Shown here: piece after piece, positions 43,279 to 50,833 of the stretch | How the letters are laid out: each line of letters starts with the position of its first letter | How positions within the stretch are numbered: position 1 is the first letter of the stretch | Source: DTU013 sp964490975 | Lineage (GTDB): Bacteria > Bacillota > Clostridia > Acetivibrionales > DTU013 | Length of the DNA stretch: 64,000 bases | Direction of reading: 5' to 3' | NCBI GenBank assembly: GCA_964490975.1 | Contig: CAZBEQ010000008.1 | Coordinates: 23,319-87,318 of the forward strand | Notes under the pieces: generated by a model | Seen by the model: only the letters and a program-made list of their open reading frames with translations | Told to the model about the DNA's origin: nothing | Databases searched by the model: none | Position numbers and translations under genes: made by a program

Positions 43279-45267
43279 ATGAAATACTATGTAGATGCAA
43301 ATGCTGCGAAAGACGGCAATGGTTCGATTGACAGACCATTCCGACGGATCAACGAAGCCGCGAAGCTGGCGTTTCCCGGTGATGAAGTTCTGGTAGCACC
43401 GGGGGTTTACCGGGAATATGTAGATCCGATTCATGCCGGTACTGAGGATGCCTGTATCACTTATTCCAGTACTACACCTCTTGATGCTGTGGTCACCGGC
43501 GCGGAACAGATAAAAACCTGGCAGCATTATAATGAAAATGTCTGGGTATGTCGGATCGCAAACAGTGTTTTCGGTGAATACAACCCTTATACAACTTTAG
43601 TATATGGAGACTGGTATTTCGCGACGCCGAATAAACATACCGGCTGCGTTTATTTAAATGACAAGGCGCTGTATGAAGCCACTACTTTGGAAGAGTGTAT
43701 CAGAGGGGATGTGTATGAATGCAGCTGGGTACCGGAGGAATCTGTTTATAAGTGGTATACCGAACAGGATACAGATGCTGATGAAACAGTCATTTATGCC
43801 AATTTCCAGGGCAGGGATCCAAATGGGGAAAATGTAGAGATAAATGTCCGCCGCAGGTGTTTTATGCCTTCTATAACCGGTATTGGTTATCATACGGTCA
43901 GGGGATTTAAAATCGATAAAGCTGCCACCACCTGGGCACCGCCTGCGGCTTTTCAGGATGGCATGATCGGTCCTCACTGGAGCAAAGGCTGGATCATTGA
44001 GGATTGTGAAATTTCAAACAGCAAGTGCGCCGGTATTTCTCTGGGCAAATATCTTGATCCTGACAACGATCATTACTTTACAAATAAATATGTAAAGAGT
44101 CCTACCCAGATGGAACGAGATGCGGTTTGCCGCGGCCAGTATCACGGATGGCTGAAAGAAACAATCGGAAGTCACATAGTTCGCCGCTGTAACATCCACC
44201 ACTGTGAACAAGGCGGCATTATTGGCCGTATGGGTGGTGCATTTAGTATCATTGAGGACAACCATATCCACCATATCAATAATATGATGGAACTTGGCGG
44301 AGCAGAAATTTCCGGGATCAAAATGCATGCGGCAATTGATGTGGTCATGTGCTGCAACCATATCCACCATTGCACGATGGGGATCTGGTGTGACTGGGAA
44401 GCACAGGGCACGCGTATTACACAGAACCTGTTGCATGATAACCAGCGGCCATCGTATGCCAAAAATCTTCCGGGAAGCATGATGTCGCAGGATATATTTG
44501 TAGAAGTCAGCCATGGCCCTACGTTGATCGATAATAATATTCTGCTCTCAGACGCCAGCCTTCGTTTTGCGACGCAGGGCGTGGCTATGGTCCACAACCT
44601 CATCTGTGGTGCGTTGACCGATGTCGGCGGGGGAACAAGCTGGCGCTATACGCCATATCACATACCGCACCGTACGGAAGTGATGGGATTCATGACATTC
44701 CTTCATGGCGATGATCGTTTCTACAACAATATCTTTGTCCAAAAATGGCCTGCTGAAGACTATGTGACCTACAATGACCAAAGCGTAGAACCCAGGCGGG
44801 AAAACAGATGTGTCGGCACGCACGTTTTTGATGATTACCCAACCTATGATGAATGGATCGCGCAGTTCGATTTCTCCGAGCGTCCAAACATGATGGCTTT
44901 GGAGCCTGCTCATACAGGTCATCTGCCGGTCTGGAGCGAAGGGAATGTGTATGTGAACGGTGCCAGGCCATGTAAAAATGAAGTGAACGGTCTGTTCATT
45001 GAAAACAAGGATCCGAATCTTAAAATAGAACTGGTGGAAAATGACGGTCATTACTATCTGAACACAAATGTATATGATTACCTCAAGGACTTCAGTGATC
45101 GGATGATCCACACAGAAATTCTCGGCAAAGCCTTTGAACCGGAAGCATTCTTTGAAAACGCGGATGGAACACCGATACGCTTTGACACGGACTACTTTGG
45201 AAATCATCGTGGTATTCATGTTATCCCGGGTCCATTTGCATCACCTTATGATGAAAATAAACTATAA
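43279..45267 (+). CDS. GH120-type beta-xylosidase (right-handed beta-helix)
   Basis: 662 residues from ATG 43279 (GGAGG upstream). It closely follows, from memory, the GH120 enzyme XylC of Thermoanaerobacterium saccharolyticum: DGNGSIDRPFRRINEAAKLA, TTWAPPAAFQDGMIGP, HWSKGWIIEDCEISN, GIKMHAAIDVVMCCNHIHHC, WEAQGTRITQNLL. The XylC nucleophile Asp lies in a DWEAQGTR motif, here Asp372, and the acid/base Glu in FVEVSHGP, here Glu409. GH120 enzymes release xylose from xylo-oligosaccharides with retention. No signal peptide, so cytoplasmic. A terminator follows, and the esterase lies upstream past the repeat array. Confidence 0.88.
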   Translation: MKYYVDANAAKDGNGSIDRPFRRINEAAKLAFPGDEVLVAPGVYREYVDPIHAGTEDACITYSSTTPLDAVVTGAEQIKTWQHYNENVWVCRIANSVFGEYNPYTTLVYGDWYFATPNKHTGCVYLNDKALYEATTLEECIRGDVYECSWVPEESVYKWYTEQDTDADETVIYANFQGRDPNGENVEINVRRRCFMPSITGIGYHTVRGFKIDKAATTWAPPAAFQDGMIGPHWSKGWIIEDCEISNSKCAGISLGKYLDPDNDHYFTNKYVKSPTQMERDAVCRGQYHGWLKETIGSHIVRRCNIHHCEQGGIIGRMGGAFSIIEDNHIHHINNMMELGGAEISGIKMHAAIDVVMCCNHIHHCTMGIWCDWEAQGTRITQNLLHDNQRPSYAKNLPGSMMSQDIFVEVSHGPTLIDNNILLSDASLRFATQGVAMVHNLICGALTDVGGGTSWRYTPYHIPHRTEVMGFMTFLHGDDRFYNNIFVQKWPAEDYVTYNDQSVEPRRENRCVGTHVFDDYPTYDEWIAQFDFSERPNMMALEPAHTGHLPVWSEGNVYVNGARPCKNEVNGLFIENKDPNLKIELVENDGHYYLNTNVYDYLKDFSDRMIHTEILGKAFEPEAFFENADGTPIRFDTDYFGNHRGIHVIPGPFASPYDENKL

Positions 45268-45285
45268 TAATTTATCCTTTAAAAG

Positions 45286-45332
45286 CACAAAAAACAAAAA
45301 GACTTGAGTCTCAAGTCTTTTTGTTTTTTGTG
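45286..45332. terminator. Bidirectional terminator, 22-bp perfect stem
   Basis: Arms 45286-45307 and 45311-45332 are perfectly complementary around the 3-nt loop GTC. They contain AAAAAACAAAAAGACTTGA and its complement, and so give T-runs in both directions. It serves GH120 (+) and the tRNA gene (-), touching the tRNA CCA end. Confidence 0.92.
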
Positions 45333-45407
45333 GTCGGAGTGGCGGGATTCGAACCCACGGCCTCTTGGTCCCGAACCAAGCGCGCTACCAATCTGCGCTA
45401 CACCCCG
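45331..45407 (-). tRNA. tRNA-Pro, anticodon CGG
   Basis: 77 nt with encoded CCA. Acceptor arm CGGGGTG/CACTCCG with one G-T pair, D arm with AGCGCAGATTGGTAGCGC, anticodon stem CTTGG/CCAAG with loop TTCGGGA (anticodon CGG, codon CCG), and T arm GTGGGTTCGAATCCCGC. All canonical bases are present. The terminator starts directly at the 3' end. Confidence 0.97.
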
Positions 45408-45587
45408 ATTATTGTGCACTTTCGAAATCGCGCTTTATTATTTTAACACCAAAAAAGACTTAATGCAATGGTAAATTTGCTGAACGTAGAAAACACTCTC
45501 ACAGCTATCATTAGCAGTTCTAGAAGTAATTTGACAGTGTTAGCACGGATTGCGTGGGTTTCGTACATAGTACAGAAAAATATGCTT

Positions 45588-46340
45588 TCAGGTGATGTCA
45601 AAAACATCGTCAACATTGGCATCCAAACCATCAAAGATAAAGGACTTAATTTTTTCTCCATGCTTGTATGTTTTAAAGCTGTCAACTTTATTATCCTTGA
45701 ATCCGTATACCAGAACAGTCATGCTTTCAGCATCGACTACCCAGAATTCATGTACTCCTGACTGCATATAGGTATTTAGTTTATCTACCATATCTTTTGT
45801 CCTTGTACTGGGAGATAGTATTTCAACGACTAGCGAGGGGATACCCGTATACCTGCCTTTTGCATCTACTTTTTCTTCAATGTCACAGGCAATCAGCAAG
45901 TCGGGCTGAACAACGTCGGGAACCTTAAAACTAGCTTTATAAAGATGTACATCGAATGGCGCATAAAACACCTTGCATTTTTTACCCTTCAAATAACTGC
46001 TGAATATGAGATACAACGTTCCACTGATGACCTGATGATTGACATTAGGAGAACCCAACAGAATTATTTCACCATTGATATACTCCATCCTGGCATCACT
46101 GTTTTCATATATCTCCAGGAATTCTTCGTACGAAACTTTTTTGTTAACTTGGTATTCTAACGCCTCTTCGCATAAAGCGGAATCCTGGTTGTATGAAGTA
46201 TAAGGAACAAGCCTCACTGCATTTCTGCCATTTTTTGTGATGACTATTTCCTGTCCATCAACTGCTGAATCCAGGTATTTTCCAAGGTTGGTTTTAAACT
46301 CTGTGGCTGTAATGGTTGTTTTCTCATCTAAATTTTGCAT
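45588..46340 (-). CDS. Phd/YefM antitoxin-like domain fused to a Uma2-family endonuclease domain
   Basis: About 251 residues from ATG 46340 (GGGGTG six bases upstream). Residues 10-55 read ITATEFKTNLGKYLDSAVDG, then QEIVITKNGRNAVRLVPY, matching the Phd/YefM prevent-host-death fold that binds DNA and neutralises toxins. From residue 75 the Uma2 (DUF820, PD-(D/E)XK nuclease) domain follows: YEEFLEIYENSDARMEYING, VQPDLLIACD, and VVEILSPSTRTKD with the catalytic E; HEFWVVDAE near the end. Uma2 nucleases are widespread and poorly understood. The antitoxin-like part may be a regulator or a DNA-targeting module of the nuclease. It is alone, flanked by tRNA-Pro and GH1. Confidence 0.87.
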   Translation of the reverse strand: MQNLDEKTTITATEFKTNLGKYLDSAVDGQEIVITKNGRNAVRLVPYTSYNQDSALCEEALEYQVNKKVSYEEFLEIYENSDARMEYINGEIILLGSPNVNHQVISGTLYLIFSSYLKGKKCKVFYAPFDVHLYKASFKVPDVVQPDLLIACDIEEKVDAKGRYTGIPSLVVEILSPSTRTKDMVDKLNTYMQSGVHEFWVVDAESMTVLVYGFKDNKVDSFKTYKHGEKIKSFIFDGLDANVDDVFDIT

Positions 46341-46427
46341 CTTCATCACCCCGTGCGATAATGTTAACATATCATTCGATATAAGTCAAGAAATCGTACT
46401 ATACTAAATGATATTACATTATATACC

Positions 46428-46456
46428 TTTACGTGGAATGTATGGTAAATTATAAT
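46428..46456 (+). promoter_or_regulatory. Probable promoter of the GH1 gene
   Basis: TTTACG (46428-46433), a 17-bp spacer and TATAAT (46451-46456), 64 bp before the ATG. It lies in the divergent region with the Phd-Uma2 gene. Confidence 0.5.
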
Positions 46457-46520
46457 ATAATGATGTACAATAATATAGCACATCAACGAGAATTATTAAA
46501 ATATTTTAGGAGCTAACTGA

Positions 46521-47825
46521 ATGATCGGTTTTAAACTACCACCCGATTTTTTGATGGGGAGCGCAACCTCCGGGCTGCAGATTGAAGGCGGAGATAAGAA
46601 TAACTCCTGGTATGCATGGTGTAATACTCCCGACCGTATCAAGGATGGCAGTAATTGTATTCGTGCTGCCGATCATTGGAACAGGTATGCTGAAGATATA
46701 GCCATCATGAAGGAGCTTAACCATGATATTTATCGTATGGGTATCGAATGGAGCAGGATCGAACCCGAGCAGGGCAGGTTTAGTCAAACAGCTATAGATC
46801 ACTATCGCAGTGAAATCGAATTACTGCTTAAAAACAACATTAGGCCGTTAGTTACATTGCATCACTTTTCAAATCCCTTATGGCTGGAGGAAACCGGCGG
46901 GTGGGGAAACCCTGATGTTGTTGAATATTTTACAGCTTATACAAGGTTTGTTGTAAACAATCTTGGTGATCTGGTCAGCGATTGGGTTACAGTAAATGAA
47001 CCCAATGTTTTTCTAGCTTATGGATATGCCTATGGTACCTGGCCACCGGGTAAAAACAATTTTCCGTTACTTTTCAGAGCGCTTCGGCACATGATACAGG
47101 CTCATATCTGCTGTTACCGAGAGATTCATAAAATCAGGACTGACAGAGAATTTGCAGGGGAAACATTAGTCGGAATTGCCTATCATCTTGTACTCTTCGA
47201 GGCTGAAAGCAACAGCCTGCGCAATAGAGTACCAACATGGCTTTACAAATATCTTTTTCAGGATTTATTCCTTGAGGGCTTCAACAGAGGAAAAATGAAG
47301 CCTCCGCTGGGGTTGGGAGGCTATGTGGACAGAAGAGGGAAATATTACGATTTCATAGGGATCAATTATTACACCCGGAATCTTATCCGCTTTAAGTGGG
47401 ATCCTGCTAATTTATTCGGAGAGCTTACAACAAAGGAAAAAGCTCCGATAAATGACGTCGGCGCGGAAATCTATCCTGATGGGCTTTATGAGATTTGCCT
47501 CGAATGCTATGAGAAGTATAACGCCCCAATCTTTATTACTGAAAATGGAGTATGTGATTCAAGTGATAAAGTGCGGGCAAAATTTATTTATGACCATTTA
47601 AAACAAATAGCACGGCTGATTGATGAAGGAATACCGGTAAAACGTTATTATCACTGGTCGCTGATAGATAATTTCGAATGGGAATATGGAGAAAGTGTTA
47701 GGTATGGCCTGGTTTACAACAACTTTGATACACAGGTGCGAACTATACGGGCAAGCGGCCGGTTTTACGGAGAAATCTGCGGGGAAAAAGCTGTTACACA
47801 GGAGATGCTAGATAAGTATTTGTAA
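46521..47825 (+). CDS. Glycoside hydrolase family 1 (beta-glucosidase-like)
   Basis: 434 residues, AGGAGCTAACTGA before ATG. Starts FKLPPDFLMGSATSGLQIEG as GH1 enzymes do; the acid/base is Glu160 in TVNEPN and the nucleophile Glu341 in ITENG. Also SRIEPEQGRF, LHHFSNPLWLEETGGW, and a C-terminal YYHWSLIDNFEWEYGE. Retaining beta-glycosidase of the TIM-barrel clan A; no signal peptide, so it probably acts on imported disaccharides such as cellobiose. Six-phospho or free sugar preference cannot be settled by eye. A truncated methyltransferase frame begins three bases after its stop. Confidence 0.93.
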   Translation: MIGFKLPPDFLMGSATSGLQIEGGDKNNSWYAWCNTPDRIKDGSNCIRAADHWNRYAEDIAIMKELNHDIYRMGIEWSRIEPEQGRFSQTAIDHYRSEIELLLKNNIRPLVTLHHFSNPLWLEETGGWGNPDVVEYFTAYTRFVVNNLGDLVSDWVTVNEPNVFLAYGYAYGTWPPGKNNFPLLFRALRHMIQAHICCYREIHKIRTDREFAGETLVGIAYHLVLFEAESNSLRNRVPTWLYKYLFQDLFLEGFNRGKMKPPLGLGGYVDRRGKYYDFIGINYYTRNLIRFKWDPANLFGELTTKEKAPINDVGAEIYPDGLYEICLECYEKYNAPIFITENGVCDSSDKVRAKFIYDHLKQIARLIDEGIPVKRYYHWSLIDNFEWEYGESVRYGLVYNNFDTQVRTIRASGRFYGEICGEKAVTQEMLDKYL

Positions 47826-47828
47826 TAG

Positions 47829-48005
47829 AAGGTTTATTGTCGCTTCTTTGATCCTGAATGTATTGGTGATTTGGTGCTTGAACTCGGTATGAAAGCTGTT
47901 GAAAATCTGGAGCCGTCTCAAATACAGGAGCGTTGGTTCAGCAAACAGAGAGAAGGTATGAGGGCATTTGAGCAGGTCCATATAGTTAGACTAGTGAAGC
48001 CTTAA
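47829..48005 (+). pseudogene. C-terminal remnant of a SAM-dependent methyltransferase
   Basis: 58 codons without a start read KVYCRFFDPECIGDLVLEL, GMKAVENLEPSQIQERWFS and KQREGMRAFEQVHIVRLVKP, then TAA. This looks like the conserved end of small clostridial class I methyltransferases, as remembered. A TAG directly precedes it (47826-47828), and no upstream part exists because GH1 ends at 47825. It is therefore a 5'-deleted remnant. The rest of the 328-bp gap to the MFS gene shows nothing else clear, except an AT-rich region with TACAAT at about 48079. Confidence 0.65.
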
Positions 48006-48153
48006 GTTGTTTTCTTTTAATGGTTGCATCATAAGTTGCAATTTTTGACTTTTTTCATCCTTTGGTACTAAAATGTGATACAATATTCTTTACATTCGGA
48101 TGTTCCCGGAGATTTTTAATTACACTATTTTAGTATTAGGATGATATAACTGA

Positions 48154-49485
48154 ATGCGACTAAATAAAAACAAAGATTCAGCAGCAATGTTCCTCATAAT
48201 GGAGGGCATTATCTATACAATGGTTTTAAACCTATATAATCCGTTTACTCAGATGTTCGCCAAAAGAATGGGTGGGGGAGATCTCCATACTACTTTGATA
48301 AATTCTCTCCCTCCGCTTACGGCAATTTTTCTGCTGCTGCCTGCCGGTATACTGATCGAGCGGCTCAATAGGAAGAAACAGACAGTAATGTTTCTGCTGT
48401 CAATTATAAGCCTGTTTTATGCGACTATAGCCTTTGTGCCGATGATACCGCATGAAGCGAAGGTTATGATTTTTGTTATACTGATAGGCTTGATGAACGG
48501 TCCGGGGTCATTGTACCTCACTACCTGGCAGTCCTTTTTTGCAGACAATTTTGAGGGCTTCTACGCTTCGAGACTGTATACAATGAGGAGTAAGTACAGT
48601 GCTCTTTTCGGACTTGTAACAGTGCTTGTGACCGGTCTTCTTCTTACTAAAATACCCAAAACAGATGCGGAGAGACTAATTCTCTATCAGATTTTTTATG
48701 GTGTTTGTTTTCTACTCACAGTTCTGCAGATACTGCTTTTTTCAAGAGTCAAAGGGCAAAAGACTGTTACGCCCGGAATAGCTGAGCTGCAGACAAAGCA
48801 TGATCTGAAATATGAGAACCGGAAGGACAATGAGCCGAAGAAGAAAATGCGCCTGTTCAACAAAGAGGACTTCGCAGGTATGCTCAAAAACAAGAAATTT
48901 CTGCTGTTCTGCCTTTGCGGTTTTGTATTCCATATGGCATGGCAGATGGCATGGCCTTTGTTCTTTATATATTTTTCCGACTATGCGTACCTTAATGAGC
49001 TCCAGATCAGCATTGTCAATCTCTCATCCGGTGTGACACAATTTCTGACATTTTCATTATGGAACAAGCTGATTGAGAAGAAGGGCGGAAGCATGGTAAT
49101 TATAGTAGGTGCTGCAGGGCTTGCTGTGTCTCCTTTTATATACACTTTTTCAGTGGGCTTTCCCGTTATAATTATGCAGAGCATATTTGCGGGAGCATTT
49201 CAGGCGGCCTTTAATGTGACCTTGTTCATTTGCCTGCTTGAAACTCTGCCATTAGAGAAAAAGACTGTATATATAGCAGTTTTCAATACACTCACAAGCC
49301 TGACCGGTTTTGTCGCTCCGCTTATAGGCCTGTGGGTACTTAACATGACCGGCATATATATTGCCATGGCAATAGACGGTATCTTCAGAGTCGCCGGAAC
49401 CTTGCTGTATCTGGTTCGTTGGCTGAAGGGCAGGGATAAAGGCCTTTCTAAAACAGTAAATGCTGACAAAAGTTTAGCAAGCTGA
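48154..49485 (+). CDS. Major facilitator superfamily transporter
   Basis: 443 residues with about twelve predicted membrane helices. Helices 1-6 cover residues 8-195 (AMFLIMEGIIYTMVLNL; TAIFLLLPAGILIERLNRKK with the loop 2-3 motif; YATIAFVPMIPH). A cytosolic central loop rich in Lys/Glu follows (residues 200-245). The second bundle starts KFLLFCLCGFVFHMAWQMAW. The substrate is unknown. AGGATGATAT precedes the ATG weakly. It lies between a methyltransferase remnant and pdxA. Confidence 0.88.
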   Translation: MRLNKNKDSAAMFLIMEGIIYTMVLNLYNPFTQMFAKRMGGGDLHTTLINSLPPLTAIFLLLPAGILIERLNRKKQTVMFLLSIISLFYATIAFVPMIPHEAKVMIFVILIGLMNGPGSLYLTTWQSFFADNFEGFYASRLYTMRSKYSALFGLVTVLVTGLLLTKIPKTDAERLILYQIFYGVCFLLTVLQILLFSRVKGQKTVTPGIAELQTKHDLKYENRKDNEPKKKMRLFNKEDFAGMLKNKKFLLFCLCGFVFHMAWQMAWPLFFIYFSDYAYLNELQISIVNLSSGVTQFLTFSLWNKLIEKKGGSMVIIVGAAGLAVSPFIYTFSVGFPVIIMQSIFAGAFQAAFNVTLFICLLETLPLEKKTVYIAVFNTLTSLTGFVAPLIGLWVLNMTGIYIAMAIDGIFRVAGTLLYLVRWLKGRDKGLSKTVNADKSLAS

Positions 49486-49571
49486 TGAATTGATGATGTG
49501 CAATAATTGGATATTATATGATAGTATGATAGACTTTAGATTAGAAACCTGATGATAGAGGTGCGAAATTA

Positions 49572-50573
49572 ATGAATAGACCTATAATTGGCATACCGAT
49601 GGGAGATCCGGCGGGAATTGGACCGGAGATCATTTTGAAAGCACTGCGGACAAAAAGCCTTTATGATGAATGCAAGCCGCTGGTGATAGGAAGTCTGGCG
49701 GTTCTTGACAAAATGGAGCAGATTATCGGCACAGGCTGTCGGTTCAACGCTGTAAAAGAGCCGGAGGATGGACGGTATGAGCATGGCACCATAGATCTCA
49801 TCGATCTGGACAATGTCGATCTTGACAGGCTTCAGTTCGGCAAGGTACAGGCTCAGGCAGGGCGGGCGGCATATGAGTACATAGAAGCAGCATCAAAGCT
49901 GGCGATGGCCGGAAAAATCACTGCAATAGCTACGACTCCGATAAACAAGGAGGCAATAAAGGCAGCAGATGTGGCGCAGACAGGCCATACAGAAATACTC
50001 GCGGACCTTACGGGGACACATGATCCTCTGACGATGTTCCAGGTGCGGACACTCAGGGTGTTCTTCCTTTCGAGGCATGTATCTCTCAGAAAATCATGCG
50101 ATATGGTCACAAAGGAGCGGCTGGTGGATTACATAAGCAGATGCTGCAAAGCGCTCGAAATGCTTGGACTGACATCTCCGACACTTGCGGTGGCAGGCCT
50201 CAATCCCCACAATGGCGAACACGGTTTATTTGGTGATGAGGAAGGCAGGGAAATAGAACCCGCAATAAATGAAGCGGCAGCAAAGGGTATCCCCGTTGTC
50301 GGTCCGGTTCCTGCTGACTCAGTGTTCCACCAGGCACTGCACGGGAAATACGGCGCTGTTTTGTCCCTTTATCACGACCAAGGGCATATTGCCACTAAAA
50401 CGCTGGATTTTGAGAGAACTATTTCTCTTACTATTGGCATGCCTTATCTCAGAACCTCTGTCGATCATGGCACGGCCTTTGATATTGCCGGAAAAGGCAT
50501 TGCAGGAGCAGTCAGCATGGAGGAGGCAATAAGGCTTGCGGCTCTTTATGGACCCGGATATCAGGCAGTCTGA
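49572..50573 (+). CDS. pdxA: PdxA family dehydrogenase
   Basis: 333 residues. Metal-dependent beta-decarboxylating dehydrogenase that oxidises 4-phosphohydroxy-L-threonine in the DXP-dependent vitamin B6 route, or 4-phospho-threonate/erythronate in the PdxA2 subgroup. Seen: IPMGDPAGIGPEI, TPINKEAIKAA, TGHTEILADLTG with metal His, GLNPHNGEHGLFG, SLYHDQGHIATKTL, and RTSVDHGTAFDIAGKG. No other B6 gene and no DUF1537 kinase lie nearby, so the subgroup stays open. It follows the MFS gene after 86 bp. Confidence 0.9.
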   Translation: MNRPIIGIPMGDPAGIGPEIILKALRTKSLYDECKPLVIGSLAVLDKMEQIIGTGCRFNAVKEPEDGRYEHGTIDLIDLDNVDLDRLQFGKVQAQAGRAAYEYIEAASKLAMAGKITAIATTPINKEAIKAADVAQTGHTEILADLTGTHDPLTMFQVRTLRVFFLSRHVSLRKSCDMVTKERLVDYISRCCKALEMLGLTSPTLAVAGLNPHNGEHGLFGDEEGREIEPAINEAAAKGIPVVGPVPADSVFHQALHGKYGAVLSLYHDQGHIATKTLDFERTISLTIGMPYLRTSVDHGTAFDIAGKGIAGAVSMEEAIRLAALYGPGYQAV

Positions 50574-50631
50574 ACGAAACTTAGCCTTGAATGCAACCTT
50601 GCCAGAACAGATCCGGTCAGAACAAGAGCCT

Positions 50632-50685
50632 GACAGTGAGCATAACCCGGATAGCGAGCAGAACCCAGATAGCGAACAAAACCCG
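50632..50685 (+). repeat. Three 18-bp tandem repeats after pdxA
   Basis: Units at 50632, 50650 and 50668 follow GATAGCGAGCAGAACCCR with few changes. The period is a multiple of three, and a 52-codon frame from ATG 50548 to TGA reads through them as DSEHNP, DSEQNP, DSEQNP. That frame overlaps the end of pdxA and has no ribosome site, so translation is doubtful. Confidence 0.75.
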
Positions 50686-50833
50686 GCATTACATAATAAA
50701 CGTTGAAAAGAAATCAACTTGAACAGACCCGACATGAGCGGATAAACAACATTTGGCCCATAGGCATTGCTAAATAGTGCTTATTTGGGTATATTATTGT
50801 GAGAGGAAATATTCGTACTTTTTGGAGGTTTAT

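Noticed and set aside
44548..45219. Long minus-strand frame inside GH120
   Set aside because: Antisense to a gene with clear family motifs; shadow frame.
45588..46340. Classical two-gene toxin-antitoxin system
   Set aside because: Only one reading frame is present; the antitoxin-like part is fused to Uma2 and no RelE/Doc-type toxin gene is adjacent.
50319..50735. 138-codon minus-strand frame with SLSGFC repeats
   Set aside because: It is antisense to pdxA and to the 18-bp repeats, with no ribosome site and no recognisable family.
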